Part shown: piece by piece, positions 8,961 through 18,030 of the stretch | Layout: every line of letters begins with the position of its first letter | Numbering within the stretch: position 1 is the stretch's first letter | Origin: Flavisericum labens | GTDB lineage: Bacteria > Bacteroidota > Bacteroidia > Flavobacteriales > Flavobacteriaceae | Length of the DNA: 64,000 nt | Assembly (NCBI RefSeq): GCF_045446075.1 | Contig: NZ_JBJJBQ010000004.1 | Location: 248,001-312,000, forward strand | Direction of reading: 5' to 3' | The notes under the pieces: generated by a model | Told to the model about the DNA's origin: nothing | The model's input: the letters and a program-made list of their open reading frames with translations, nothing else | Databases searched by the model: none | Program-made: the position numbers and the translations under genes

Positions 8961-10164
8961 TAATTTCAGATATAATTTTATTCATTAAATCGGTAGCTAC
9001 TTCGGCTTTCGATTTTAATTTAAACTCAGTGATTTGGTTTTTGTTATCTATAAACGTGACCTTGTTGGTGTCACTTTTAAAACCAGCACCTTTATCGTTA
9101 AGCGAATTTAACACAATTAAGTCTAAATTTTTCTTTTTTAGCTTTCCTTTTGCATTTTCAAGCTCATTGTTAGTTTCTAAAGCAAAACCTACTAAATATT
9201 GCTGCTTTTTAATTTCTCCTAAAGAAGCTAAAATATCTTTTGTTTTTGTTAGCACTAAAGTTAACGTATCAGTTTTCTTTTTTATTTTCTGACTGGCGAC
9301 TTCTTTTGGTGAAAAATCGGCCACGGCTGCAGAAAGCACAGCTATGTCAACGGTTTCAAAACGCTCATGAACAACGCCATACATGTCTTGGGCGCTGATA
9401 ACAGGCACTACTTCTATTAAACTGTGTGACACGTTTTGATGCGTTGGCCCTGAAATCAAAACTACTTTTGCTCCCAGATTGGCAGCCGCTTTGGCTATTT
9501 CAAATCCCATTTTACCGCTAGAATGGTTTCCAATGAATCGAACAGGGTCTATGGCTTCGTAAGTCGGCCCAGCAGTAATCAATACTTTTTTATTGCGAAG
9601 AGGCAATTTATCTAAAATATTCTGCTCAATAAAACTTACAATTTCCTCTGGTTCTGCCATTCGCCCCTCACCCACTAGCCCACTAGCCAATTCACCGCTA
9701 GCCGCAGGTATCATAACATTATTGTAGCTATTCAATATTTTGAAGGAACGTAAAGTACTTTCGTGCTTGTACATATCCAAATCCATGGCTGGAGCAAAAT
9801 ACACCGGGCATTTAGCCGATAAATAGGTTGCCAATAACAAATTGTCACAGACCCCATTGGCCATTTTTGAAAGTGTATTTGCCGTTGCCGGAGCAATGAC
9901 AAACAAATCGGCCCACAGCCCTAAATCAACGTGGTTGTTCCAAACGGCATTGTCATCTTCTTCGTTTGTAAAAGAAGAATATACCGGATGTTTTGAAAGT
10001 GTAGATAAGGTTAAGGGCGTTATAAAATCTTTGGCAGCAGGCGTCATCACGACCTTTACATGGGCTCCAGATTTAACAAACAGCCTAACCAACGAAGCGG
10101 TTTTATAAGCGGCAATACCTCCTGTAATGCCCATCAATATGTTTTTTCCGCTTAAAATGCTCAT
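8953..10164 (-). CDS. coaBC: Phosphopantothenoylcysteine synthetase/decarboxylase
   Basis: Bifunctional enzyme of CoA synthesis, about 403 residues. The N-terminal CoaC part is a flavin-dependent decarboxylase with GITGGIAAYK, the NHVDLGLWADL region that carries the active-site His, and PAMDLDMY. The C-terminal CoaB part ligates cysteine to phosphopantothenate (CTP-dependent) and has ITAGPTYEAIDPVRFIGN and NHSSGKMG. I chose the ATG at 10164 (MSILSGKNILMG). The frame is open 14 codons further upstream, but that extension runs into the hairpin that follows rpoZ and encodes unrelated hydrophobic residues. Confidence 0.95.
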   Translation of the reverse strand: MSILSGKNILMGITGGIAAYKTASLVRLFVKSGAHVKVVMTPAAKDFITPLTLSTLSKHPVYSSFTNEEDDNAVWNNHVDLGLWADLFVIAPATANTLSKMANGVCDNLLLATYLSAKCPVYFAPAMDLDMYKHESTLRSFKILNSYNNVMIPAASGELASGLVGEGRMAEPEEIVSFIEQNILDKLPLRNKKVLITAGPTYEAIDPVRFIGNHSSGKMGFEIAKAAANLGAKVVLISGPTHQNVSHSLIEVVPVISAQDMYGVVHERFETVDIAVLSAAVADFSPKEVASQKIKKKTDTLTLVLTKTKDILASLGEIKKQQYLVGFALETNNELENAKGKLKKKNLDLIVLNSLNDKGAGFKSDTNKVTFIDNKNQITEFKLKSKAEVATDLMNKIISEINA

Positions 10165-10191
10165 AAAAAAGCTTAATATTATTAACCAAAC

Positions 10192-10229
10192 AAACTCCAA
10201 AACCATCTATTAAAACGGTTTTGGAGTTT
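10192..10229 (-). terminator. Hairpin between rpoZ and coaBC
   Basis: Perfect 13-bp arms AAACTCCAAAACC and GGTTTTGGAGTTT flank a 12-nt loop. The hairpin lies 29 bases past the rpoZ stop and 28 bases before the coaBC start. The following minus-strand sequence is only moderately T-rich, so it may act as a partial terminator or an RNA-stabilising hairpin inside the operon. Confidence 0.7.
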
Positions 10230-10257
10230 ATTAAATGGTGTTTAAATTTAGAAATAA

Positions 10258-10584
10258 TTATTCGGAATCTTCCTCTGTATTTCTAAAATAAATTTTATCA
10301 GTAAGCCATTCTTGAACAGCTAAAGCATGAGGTTTCGGTAATTTTTCGTAAAATTTAGATACCTCTATTTGCTCTTTGTTTTCAAATACTTCCTCTAGGC
10401 TATCGTTGTACGTAGCAAATTCTTCCAACTTATCAATCAGTTCTTTTTTGATTTCTGTATTGATTTGTTCTGCACGTCTTGAAATGATAGAAATAGACTC
10501 GTAGATGTTCTCTGTTGGCTCATCTATTTGATTTCTGTCATACGTAACCGTATTAACCGGAGCATTGATTTTTTTTAAATCCAT
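10258..10584 (-). CDS. rpoZ: DNA-directed RNA polymerase subunit omega
   Basis: Small acidic protein of 108 residues that assists folding and assembly of the RNA polymerase beta-prime subunit. The Bacteroidota form is longer and diverges from E. coli omega. The recognisable core is ENIYESISIISRRAEQIN, the helix that contacts beta-prime. It follows bamD after 12 bases in the bamD-rpoZ-coaBC order that supports the call. Confidence 0.85.
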   Translation of the reverse strand: MDLKKINAPVNTVTYDRNQIDEPTENIYESISIISRRAEQINTEIKKELIDKLEEFATYNDSLEEVFENKEQIEVSKFYEKLPKPHALAVQEWLTDKIYFRNTEEDSE

Positions 10585-10596
10585 TTGTTGTTATAT

Positions 10597-11427
10597 TTAA
10601 CTTTTTGCACTGTAATTTTTTAATTCTTCGGCAATATCTGCCTGCATTTCACTAACTTCCTCTATATATTCAGAATTGCCATATGACGCTTTGAAGGCTT
10701 CAGAAAAATCTTGAGCTTCTTCAAGTCTATTTCGTTTCAAAGGTACTAAACCTTCCTGTACTGTGTTTTTGAACTCTACACTGTTCATAGCCAATTTATA
10801 GGCAGAATCTAATCGGTAAAACAGAGCCTCTTCGCGCAATCTAGAACCAGGGAATTCAAAAATAAAATTATTGAAGGATCTCACTGAAGCTGGATAATCT
10901 GAAATTTGATTAAATTGCTTAGCAATTTCAAAAGCCTTTTTTTCCAATTTAAAATCTAATTCCTGTACCAGTTTATTAGCTTCTTCCAAATATTGGGATT
11001 CCGGAAATAAATTTATAAACTCCTGAAGCTTTTCAATGGCTTCCTTAGTTTCGGTTTGGTCTTTTGAGTAAACCGGAGAGAGCATGTAGTAACTTTTAGC
11101 ACTAAAAAATGATGCTTCTTCTAATTTTTCACTTTCAGGATAACTAGACGCGAAACGCTCAAACTGATAGCCTGCCACATAGTAATCCTTCATTTGATAA
11201 TATGAATTGGAATACAGATACATGAGCTTTTCAGCTTGTGGTTTCCCTCTATAATTAGGGACGATTTGAGCAAAAAGCCTATTGGCTTTTGAATAATCTC
11301 CATTATTATAGAGCTCCTGACCCATTTTAAACTTTGTCGCTATATCTTCTGCCTTCAAGGCCTTCTGATATTCGCTACAACTCGTTAATAAAGTGATAAA
11401 TACTACTATGTAAAAAAACTTATTCAT
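10597..11427 (-). CDS. bamD: Outer membrane assembly lipoprotein BamD
   Basis: Lipoprotein of the BAM complex that inserts beta-barrel proteins into the outer membrane. The 276 residues start with a short signal peptide and lipobox (LLTSC, Cys near 17). The rest is tetratricopeptide-like repeats: pairs of helices with YNNGDYSKANRLFAQIVPNY and FASSYPESEKLEEASF as clear repeat units. It is downstream of dapA with a 118-base gap and just upstream of rpoZ. Confidence 0.93.
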   Translation of the reverse strand: MNKFFYIVVFITLLTSCSEYQKALKAEDIATKFKMGQELYNNGDYSKANRLFAQIVPNYRGKPQAEKLMYLYSNSYYQMKDYYVAGYQFERFASSYPESEKLEEASFFSAKSYYMLSPVYSKDQTETKEAIEKLQEFINLFPESQYLEEANKLVQELDFKLEKKAFEIAKQFNQISDYPASVRSFNNFIFEFPGSRLREEALFYRLDSAYKLAMNSVEFKNTVQEGLVPLKRNRLEEAQDFSEAFKASYGNSEYIEEVSEMQADIAEELKNYSAKS

Positions 11428-11545
11428 TTATTTTTATTACAGCTCGCAAAATTAAGCTATTATTATGGATTTTAAAAATATTATTTTGTCGCTAAAATAA
11501 TGGCTTAAGGACAGTAATCATTAGGTTTAAGTAATATTTAACACA

Positions 11546-12424
11546 CTAAAAGCCTTTTACAAAACTGGCTATTTTGGTTTTTAAACCAACAGATGCAGGC
11601 ACCAAGGGCAACCTTACCGAATCTCTGCACAAACCTAAAGCTTCAAAAACACCTTTAATGCCGGCAGGATTATTTTCTTCAAAAATATAACCAATAACAT
11701 CAATTAATTTAAAATGGAGTTTAAAAGCAGCTTTAGCATCGCCTTTTAACCCTAAACGAATCATTTCCGAAAATTCCTTTGGAAAGCCTTGACCAATTAC
11801 AGAAATAACTCCCGCTCCACCTGCCAAAACTACTCCCAAGGCTAAATCATCATCACCAGAAATAATCAAGAAATCTTCAGGCTTATTTTTTATGAGTTCA
11901 TAATATTGAGAGATGCTGTTCCCAGCCTCTTTCACTGCTACGATATTTTTAAAATCGTTGGCCAACCTTATTGTTGTTTCTGGCTCGATGTTCTTTGAAG
12001 TCCTACCGGGTACATTATACAGAATAATGTCAATTGGCGAAGCTTCGGAAATGGCCTTAAAATGCTGGTAAATACCTTCTTGTGTTGGCTTGCTATAATA
12101 AGGAGTAACCGATAAAATAGCATCAACATTGATAAAATCAGTCAATTTTATTTCATCAATAACGTTGGCCGTATTGTTACCGCCAATTCCCAAAACAATT
12201 GGCACACGACCATTATTTACTTTAGAAACCGTTGCCAAAACCTCTTTCTTTTCTTCTTTAGTAAGGGTTGCCGTTTCTCCTGTAGTACCACATACCACAA
12301 GATACTCAACGCCATTGTCAATATTATAATTTACAATATTGCCCAAGGCTTGATGGTCTACACTTAAATCTTCGTTAAAAGGTGTAACCAATGCAACTCC
12401 TGTTCCTAAAAACTTTCTACTCAT
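11546..12424 (-). CDS. dapA: 4-hydroxy-tetrahydrodipicolinate synthase
   Basis: Class I aldolase-type enzyme that condenses pyruvate with aspartate semialdehyde at the branch point to lysine and meso-diaminopimelate for peptidoglycan. The 292-residue length is normal. Visible motifs are CGTTGE (substrate carboxylate binding), the catalytic Tyr in ILYNVPGRT and the Schiff-base Lys in VAVKEAG. Its ATG overlaps the stop of the DUF6913 gene by one base (TAATG), so translation is coupled. Confidence 0.97.
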   Translation of the reverse strand: MSRKFLGTGVALVTPFNEDLSVDHQALGNIVNYNIDNGVEYLVVCGTTGETATLTKEEKKEVLATVSKVNNGRVPIVLGIGGNNTANVIDEIKLTDFINVDAILSVTPYYSKPTQEGIYQHFKAISEASPIDIILYNVPGRTSKNIEPETTIRLANDFKNIVAVKEAGNSISQYYELIKNKPEDFLIISGDDDLALGVVLAGGAGVISVIGQGFPKEFSEMIRLGLKGDAKAAFKLHFKLIDVIGYIFEENNPAGIKGVFEALGLCRDSVRLPLVPASVGLKTKIASFVKGF

Positions 12425-12948
12425 TATTCTTTTATTTTTTTTAATATATTTAGGTACTTAAAAATTTCTTCTTTAAAAAGATTAAATTCTTTTAAATTCG
12501 TTTTTATAATTAAATCATTCAGCCGTTCATCCGATTGTAAAATGCCGATTTTAAATTTTGCTTTTGAAAGTGCCGTCATCATCTTCAGTTCCAATTCATC
12601 TTTTTCGTAATAACTAACAAGTGCATCAAACTCGGTATTTAAAAACTCCTGCAATTCTACATTTTTAATAACACCCTTCCAACCAAAATCTTTGGGATTA
12701 TAACATTGGTCCCAAGAATTTAAATTTTCTTTTTTGTCTTGAGAATATGCAACAATCCTTAGTCGGTTTGGCCTTACCTTAATATAATCTGCCAATTTTC
12801 TGAACCGGTCAAAGTCAGTAATTTCATCAATATTTAAGATAACGCCTAAACTTACAACCTTGTTGTTGGTTACATTTGCTTTCCTTTCAGACAACAATTT
12901 GTTCAAGTACTTTTTATTAGATTTTTCCTTAAAACCCTTTAAAATCAT
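12424..12948 (-). CDS. DUF6913 family protein
   Basis: Soluble protein of 174 residues without a signal peptide or membrane segment. It is basic at its N-terminus (KGFKEKSNKKYLNKLLSERK). I recognise it as a family of unknown function that accompanies dapA in flavobacteria, now called DUF6913. No catalytic motif is apparent. It is the first gene of the dapA transcript. No clear promoter was found in the bases before it. Confidence 0.75.
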   Translation of the reverse strand: MILKGFKEKSNKKYLNKLLSERKANVTNNKVVSLGVILNIDEITDFDRFRKLADYIKVRPNRLRIVAYSQDKKENLNSWDQCYNPKDFGWKGVIKNVELQEFLNTEFDALVSYYEKDELELKMMTALSKAKFKIGILQSDERLNDLIIKTNLKEFNLFKEEIFKYLNILKKIKE

Positions 12949-13032
12949 TTATCTTTATCATTTCCGCAAAGGTAGCAAAAGTACATTCAAATTATTTATT
13001 TATTCATGAGGTTTACACATTTAGCCATTTTG

Positions 13033-13263
13033 TTAAATATTTTTGTTTTTTTTAGCTGCAGACAATAAAAAACAAACCATTGTAAAACTTAAAATATTAA
13101 GCTTTAGGAAATAGAAAAAAGTAAATATGGGTATACAAACAATCAAAACCAAGCTTAAATAAACAGGTTTACTAAAATGTTAAGCACAGAACACTGTGAT
13201 TAACATTAATAGTGATAGTCCGAAAAGAACCAAACCAGAATTTATCAGGCACCATTTTTTCAT
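13033..13263 (-). pseudogene. Small two-helix membrane protein, nonsense-interrupted
   Basis: Starting from ATG at 13263, 27 codons encode a basic start followed by a hydrophobic helix (LVLFGLSLLMLITVFCA). An in-frame TAA (13180-13182) follows, then 48 more open codons encode another long hydrophobic segment (VYLSLVLIVCIPIFTFFYFL) and a lysine-rich tail, ending in TAA at 13033. Both halves are in the same frame and have matching membrane-protein composition. This is what a small inner-membrane protein gene with a single nonsense mutation looks like. No homology can be claimed. Two independent chance ORFs remain possible in DNA this AT-rich. Confidence 0.35.
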
Positions 13264-13308
13264 AACATGTACACAAGCAAGTTGTGATAAATATACTATG
13301 TTACTTTT

Positions 13309-13376
13309 ATTTTACCGATAAAAAGGTTTTTTCATCGAAAAAACTCTAAAATTAAGGTCTTTTATCGAAAAAACAC
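13309..13376 (+). promoter_or_regulatory. Three phased ATCGA repeats upstream of DoxX-like gene
   Basis: Three copies related to TTTTATCGAAAAAA occur, with their CG dinucleotides at 13316, 13336 and 13366, that is 20 and 30 bp apart (two and three helical turns). A TAAGTTAT element at 13387, a weak match to TAnnTTTG, starts 21 bp after the last CG. The same motif occurs twice upstream of the convergent membrane-protein gene at 14553. Confidence 0.5.
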
Positions 13377-13434
13377 TGGTCTCCCATAAGTTATCTCTCA
13401 AAAATGCGTCTAAAAATATAATTAACCAGGTATT

Positions 13435-13800
13435 ATGAAAAAATATCTTTCACTGAGCTTAAGAATTATTGTAGCCTTAATACTCATACAAACCCTACGG
13501 TTTAAATTTCTTGCCCATCCGGACAGCGTTTACATTTTTGAAAAAGTAGGCCTTGAGCCTTTCGGCAGAATTGGTATAGGCGTTCTAGAACTCATCGCTG
13601 GCATTCTATTACTTTTCCCAAAAACTGTTTGGATGGGTGCTAGCCTAACAATTGGGGTTATTGGAGGTGCGATAATCTTACACTTAACAAAACTAGGGAT
13701 AGAAATTAAAGGTGATGGTGGCCTGTTATTTGTTGTGGCGATAACTACTTTTTTACTGTCTGTGTTTATTCTATATCTACACAGAAAAGATATGCCTTAA
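13435..13800 (+). CDS. DoxX-like small membrane protein
   Basis: Integral membrane protein of 121 residues with four predicted helices (about 6-24, 44-62, 65-85 and 95-115). The pattern FLAHPDSVYIFEKVGLEPFGRIGIGVLELIAGILLL resembles the DoxX/DoxD superfamily, whose members are linked to quinone or thiosulfate chemistry or have no known role. No cysteines or metal ligands are evident. It is monocistronic, with its 3' end facing that of the gene at 13819, and its promoter region carries the phased ATCGA repeats. Confidence 0.7.
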   Translation: MKKYLSLSLRIIVALILIQTLRFKFLAHPDSVYIFEKVGLEPFGRIGIGVLELIAGILLLFPKTVWMGASLTIGVIGGAIILHLTKLGIEIKGDGGLLFVVAITTFLLSVFILYLHRKDMP

Positions 13801-13818
13801 AAGAATAAATAAACCTCA

Positions 13819-14553
13819 TTAATCGACAAATTTAAATTGCTGTTGGGTAGCAATATTCGTCAATTTCGATTGCTGATAATAGAAGTAAAAGGCAAGTAAA
13901 GCAAATGTTGTTGACAAAAAATTCAATACACTCATCTCTGTGATATAAATATGTGCGACATCCATGACTTCGGAAAACACAATAAACAATGAGCCTATAA
14001 ATAAATATAAAGCCTTTTTGTTGTCTTTATAGAAATAGTTCAATAATGATAATGGCAGCAGTAAAATGGTAACAATATTATAAATCAACTCAAAATAGTA
14101 GTCGCTTTCCACAATTAAATCACGACTGATGACCTCTTGTAAAACATAAATAAAGTAAACACTAAGTGCCGTTAACGCCAAAATATAAATCTTGAAATTT
14201 TTAATAACATGACCAAAGCTAAGTGATTTGCTAATTAATATAACTAAAAATAAATAGGAAAGTATATATAATAAGTTACCAAAATAATATTGAAAATCGT
14301 ATAACTTTTGGGTACCTTCATATGGCATATTATCAATGGCTAGACCCATTAATTCGGACAACGTATAAGATATCAAGAATAATAAAAACAGTCTGCTCTT
14401 TCTTTTTGCGAATAGCACATATATTAATGTGATTAAGGGTACAATTAGCGAATGCAAAAAATATGCAACAGTCTCATAGCCACTAAATTCAAAAATGACG
14501 GATAAAACATAACATAATAAAACAAAACCAACTAAAATATTTGACTTGTTCAT
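13819..14553 (-). CDS. Multi-helix membrane protein (YhhN/TMEM86-like?)
   Basis: Integral membrane protein of 244 residues with about eight hydrophobic helices and short loops. The size and topology fit the YhhN/TMEM86 lysoplasmalogenase group, and similar proteins are frequent in flavobacteria, but I see no decisive motif. The true function is open. A clear -7 element TATATTTG (14584 to 14577) starts 31 bases before the ATG. Two phased ATCGA-type repeats precede it. Confidence 0.55.
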   Translation of the reverse strand: MNKSNILVGFVLLCYVLSVIFEFSGYETVAYFLHSLIVPLITLIYVLFAKRKSRLFLLFLISYTLSELMGLAIDNMPYEGTQKLYDFQYYFGNLLYILSYLFLVILISKSLSFGHVIKNFKIYILALTALSVYFIYVLQEVISRDLIVESDYYFELIYNIVTILLLPLSLLNYFYKDNKKALYLFIGSLFIVFSEVMDVAHIYITEMSVLNFLSTTFALLAFYFYYQQSKLTNIATQQQFKFVD

Positions 14554-14598
14554 AAGAGATTATTTAGCTTACAAGTCAAATATAAATAAATAAATTGA

Positions 14599-14634
14599 TT
14601 TTAAACGAATAAAAATGCTTTTAATCGATAAAAA
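14599..14634 (-). promoter_or_regulatory. Two phased ATCGA repeats upstream of membrane-protein gene
   Basis: Read on the minus strand, TTTTTATCGATTAAAA and TTTTTATTCGTTTAAAA have their CG pairs 20 bp apart. The -7 hexamer TATATTTG begins 22 bp after the second. The first copy contains the full palindrome ATCGAT. The motif and phasing match those before the DoxX-like gene at 13435. Confidence 0.5.
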
Positions 14635-14635
14635 A

Positions 14636-16639
14636 TCAATTTTTATCTATTTTTTGTAAGAATTGATACTCATCAATAATAATTATGTCGAGAGATTCCG
14701 CCTTTTGTTTTTTACTGGGTCCCATTTTATCCCCGGCAACGATATAGCTCGTTTTTGAAGATATCGAACTACTTACCTTGCCACCGTTATCCTCAATCAG
14801 CTTTTTAAGTTCATTTCTGGAAATACTTTCAAAAACTCCTGAAACTACTATAGACTGCCCTTCCAAAATATTTGTTTTACCTTCAAGTTCTTCGGCAGAC
14901 ATTTCCAATTGAACTCCAAATTCCTTCAATCGATTTAGGATTCTTAAGTTTTCCTCTGAAGAAAAAAAGGCATGCACACTTTCGGCTATTTTTGTTCCAA
15001 TTTCATCCACGTTAATCAAATCGTCATTTGATGCAGCCGATATGGCATCAATACTCTTGTAGTGTTTCGCTAATTTTTTAGCAACTGTTTCCCCAACATA
15101 ACGGATTCCCAAAGCATATAATACCCGTTCGAATAGTATATTTTTAGATTGGTCTATACCATTTATCATGTTATCGGCACTCTTCTCTGCCATTCGCTCC
15201 AGAGGAATAATTTGCTCTCTGGTCAATTCATATAAATCAGAATAGTTACTTATCAGCCCTTCATTCACCAAAAGTCCAACGGTTTCTCCCCCTAATCCTT
15301 CAATATCCATGGCTTTTCTCGAAATATAATGTTGAATTCGACCAATTATTTGCGGCTTACAGCCATTATAATTTGGGCAATAATGTTGTGCCTCACCTTC
15401 TTGCCTAATAAGTTCTGTGCCGCACTCTGGACAGCTAGTAATGTATTCGGTAGGCTGGGAATCTGATAAGCGCTTTAGCAAATCAACCCCAAGAATTTTA
15501 GGGATAATTTCACCGCCTTTTTCAACAAAAACGGTATCACCTACTCTTACATCTAATTTTTCAATTTGATCGGCATTATGTAAAGACGCTCTTTTTACCG
15601 TTGTTCCAGCCAACTCAACAGGTTCTAGGTTGGCTACAGGTGTGATTGCTCCCGTACGCCCTACTTGATAACTTATACTGTTAAGCCGTGTTGAAACCTG
15701 CTCTGATTTAAACTTGTAAGCCATAGCCCAACGCGGTGCTTTGGCAGTATACCCCAATTCTTCCTGCTGCTGTAAATTGTTAACTTTAACAACAACACCA
15801 TCGGTTTCATACGGTAAATTATGACGTTCGGTATCCCATTGTTCAATAAACTCTAAAACCTCATCAATGGAATTGCACAGTTTTGCAGCACTGGGCACTT
15901 TAAAACCCCATTGTCGAGCTATTTCCAATCCTTCAAACTGTGTATTTATTCCTAAATGATTGCCTGTTAAGTTATAAAGCAAACATTCCAACGGACGTTT
16001 AGCCACTTCAGCACTGTCTTGTAATTTCAAACTACCAGATGCCGTATTTCTTGGGTTTCGATAAGGCTCTTCTCCTATTTCAATGCGCTCTTCATTCATT
16101 TTATTGAACCCATCAAACGGCAGTACAATTTCCCCTCGAATATCAAATTTTTCAGGATAATCGCCCTTCAATTGTAGTGGTACCGATTTTATGGTTTTGA
16201 CATTAGCGGTGACATTATCTCCCTGAAAACCATCTCCACGCGTTACCGCCTTATTCAAAATGCCGTTTATATAAGTTAGGCTGATGGAAGCGCCGTCGTA
16301 TTTTAATTCGCAAGTATATTGAATATCGCCATCCACCAATTTTTTAATACGCTTTTCCCAATCTTGTAAATCTTCCTTTGAATACGAATTGTCCAAGGAA
16401 TACATTCGGTTTTCGTGGGCTATAGTCTCAAAATTTTTGGTAACAGCACCTCCAACACGTTGTGTGGGTGAATTGGCATCGAAAAACTCGGGATGCTTTT
16501 CTTCTAAATCTTGAAGTTCATTTAACTTAAGGTCAAAATCATAATCTGAAATAGTGGCATTATCCAGTACGTAATAATTGTAATTGTGCTCACGTAACTC
16601 ATTTCGCAAATTTTGTATGCGCTTTTCAATATTGTTCAT
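14636..16639 (-). CDS. ligA: NAD-dependent DNA ligase LigA
   Basis: Seals nicks in replication and repair using NAD+. The 667 residues show the full domain order. An N-terminal Ia domain is followed by the adenylation domain with the catalytic Lys in the CELKYDGAS motif. The OB fold comes next, then the zinc finger CPECG...HYCPNYNGC, helix-hairpin-helix repeats (RYVGETVAKKLAKHYKS) and a C-terminal BRCT domain (GQSIVVSGVF...). It overlaps prmC by 14 bases and is the last gene of a GNAT-prmC-ligA run. Confidence 0.97.
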   Translation of the reverse strand: MNNIEKRIQNLRNELREHNYNYYVLDNATISDYDFDLKLNELQDLEEKHPEFFDANSPTQRVGGAVTKNFETIAHENRMYSLDNSYSKEDLQDWEKRIKKLVDGDIQYTCELKYDGASISLTYINGILNKAVTRGDGFQGDNVTANVKTIKSVPLQLKGDYPEKFDIRGEIVLPFDGFNKMNEERIEIGEEPYRNPRNTASGSLKLQDSAEVAKRPLECLLYNLTGNHLGINTQFEGLEIARQWGFKVPSAAKLCNSIDEVLEFIEQWDTERHNLPYETDGVVVKVNNLQQQEELGYTAKAPRWAMAYKFKSEQVSTRLNSISYQVGRTGAITPVANLEPVELAGTTVKRASLHNADQIEKLDVRVGDTVFVEKGGEIIPKILGVDLLKRLSDSQPTEYITSCPECGTELIRQEGEAQHYCPNYNGCKPQIIGRIQHYISRKAMDIEGLGGETVGLLVNEGLISNYSDLYELTREQIIPLERMAEKSADNMINGIDQSKNILFERVLYALGIRYVGETVAKKLAKHYKSIDAISAASNDDLINVDEIGTKIAESVHAFFSSEENLRILNRLKEFGVQLEMSAEELEGKTNILEGQSIVVSGVFESISRNELKKLIEDNGGKVSSSISSKTSYIVAGDKMGPSKKQKAESLDIIIIDEYQFLQKIDKN

Positions 16640-17486
16640 GGGCTTTTTCAGCTTTAATCATCCTATCTTTTTTAAAGATATCTTGTTTTAATTCTATGTT
16701 TTTGAAACTTTTATGTGTTAACAAATCAATCATAGCTTTTCCTAAGTATTCGTTGATTTCAAAAAACAACAATCCGTTTTTCTTTAGGTTTATGTTGGCA
16801 AAATCGGTTATAGCCTTGTAAAACAGTAAGGGGTCTTCGTCTTTCACAAAAAGTGCTAAATGTGGTTCGTTATCTACAACATTAGGTTTCATGTGCTGCT
16901 TTTCCTTTTCGCGCACATAAGGCGGATTAGAGACTATAATATCGAAATTTTTGTTATTGATGGTATTGCCCAATGCCAAAATATTGGCTTCGTAAAACGA
17001 TACATCCACCCTATTTGTTTTCGCATTTTCGCGGGCTACTTTTAAGGCTTTAGTACTAATATCCAATGCATGAATATTTGATTTTGGCAAATGCTTAGCC
17101 AAAGCTATTGCTATACAACCGCTTCCTGTCCCCATATCCAAAATATTCATCTCCGAATTAACATCCACTTTTTTTAACACCCACTCCACCAACTCTTCAG
17201 TTTCAGGTCTAGGAATGAGAACACCTTCATTTACTTGGAAAGGCATACCGTAAAATTCCGTTTCGCCAAGAATATATTGGATGGGCTTTTCTTGCTTTAA
17301 CTCGTTTAGTGCGTTAAATATTTTACGATCATCTTCAAAAGCCAAATTGGGATTTGTAGCAAGCTGAATACGTTTTACCCCATAATATGTTTCTGCCAAC
17401 ATACCAAAGAAACTATCTACCTCTTCAATAGGATAAAGAGAATCTAGCTCTTCGTGAAACTTATTTTGAATGGCTTTTAACTTCAT
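16626..17486 (-). CDS. prmC: Peptide chain release factor N5-glutamine methyltransferase
   Basis: Methylates the Gln of the GGQ motif in release factors RF1 and RF2. About 286 residues, with the SAM-binding motif ILDMGTGSGCIAIALA and the family signature NPPYV (IIVSNPPYVREKEK) that binds the glutamine side chain. I start at the ATG at 17486 rather than the in-frame TTG six bases earlier, which abuts the stop codon of the preceding GNAT gene. It is coupled to ligA by overlap. Confidence 0.95.
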   Translation of the reverse strand: MKLKAIQNKFHEELDSLYPIEEVDSFFGMLAETYYGVKRIQLATNPNLAFEDDRKIFNALNELKQEKPIQYILGETEFYGMPFQVNEGVLIPRPETEELVEWVLKKVDVNSEMNILDMGTGSGCIAIALAKHLPKSNIHALDISTKALKVARENAKTNRVDVSFYEANILALGNTINNKNFDIIVSNPPYVREKEKQHMKPNVVDNEPHLALFVKDEDPLLFYKAITDFANINLKKNGLLFFEINEYLGKAMIDLLTHKSFKNIELKQDIFKKDRMIKAEKAHEQY

Positions 17487-17492
17487 TGTCAA

Positions 17493-18017
17493 TTATAAAT
17501 CTTTTGTCATCCAAACACCGCAAGAATAGTGTCCGGTATTTCCCAATGCGCTTTCTAAATGTTTAAACCCATAATTTTCGTAAATATGTATGGCAGCTTT
17601 TAATTGAGAGGCAGATTCTAAATAACAGGTTTTGTAGTCCATTTTTTTAGCGGATTCCATACATTTTTCAAATACTTTTTTCCCATAACCCAAACCACGA
17701 ATTTCGGGCGAAAAGTACATTTTTTGAATCTCGCACACTTCCTTTTCATGGTCTCGTAACGGTTTTACTCCCGCACCACCCATAACAATACCATCATTTT
17801 CAACAACATAATAAACGTCATTGTCATTTTGGTATGATTCGAACATCTTTTTCGTTTCAGGGTCTGCATAGGCCGTTCCTTCCAATGGAATTTTAAACTC
17901 ATGAAAGCACAATTTTATAACGCGTTCAATCTGCTCATTATCCTGCGGTTCAATTTCTCGAATAACTATAGTATCTTTACCCACTGTTATCACCCTTTTA
18001 ACGAAGTGAAGATACAT
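17493..18017 (-). CDS. GNAT family N-acetyltransferase
   Basis: Acetyltransferase of about 174 residues with the GNAT acetyl-CoA site EIRGLGYGKKVFEKCMESAK (motif A, R/Q-x-x-G-x-G) and the C-terminal YENYGFKHLE strand. The substrate is unknown. The frame is open back to 18089, but that would overlap the divergent lipoprotein gene at 18031 and add a hydrophobic stretch. ATG at 18017, or GTG at 17984 directly before IVIREI, fits the family better. It is first in the prmC-ligA run. Confidence 0.85.
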   Translation of the reverse strand: MYLHFVKRVITVGKDTIVIREIEPQDNEQIERVIKLCFHEFKIPLEGTAYADPETKKMFESYQNDNDVYYVVENDGIVMGGAGVKPLRDHEKEVCEIQKMYFSPEIRGLGYGKKVFEKCMESAKKMDYKTCYLESASQLKAAIHIYENYGFKHLESALGNTGHYSCGVWMTKDL

Positions 18018-18030
18018 TAAATCGAAAAAA

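Larger units (their letters stand above)
12949..13434. other. 486-bp region with gene remnant and phased repeats
   Basis: Two things are visible. A minus-strand reading frame at 13033-13263 is interrupted by one in-frame stop, and three phased ATCGA repeats at 13309-13376 lie before the DoxX-like gene. The rest is AT-rich with no further signal that I can name. Confidence 0.5.
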
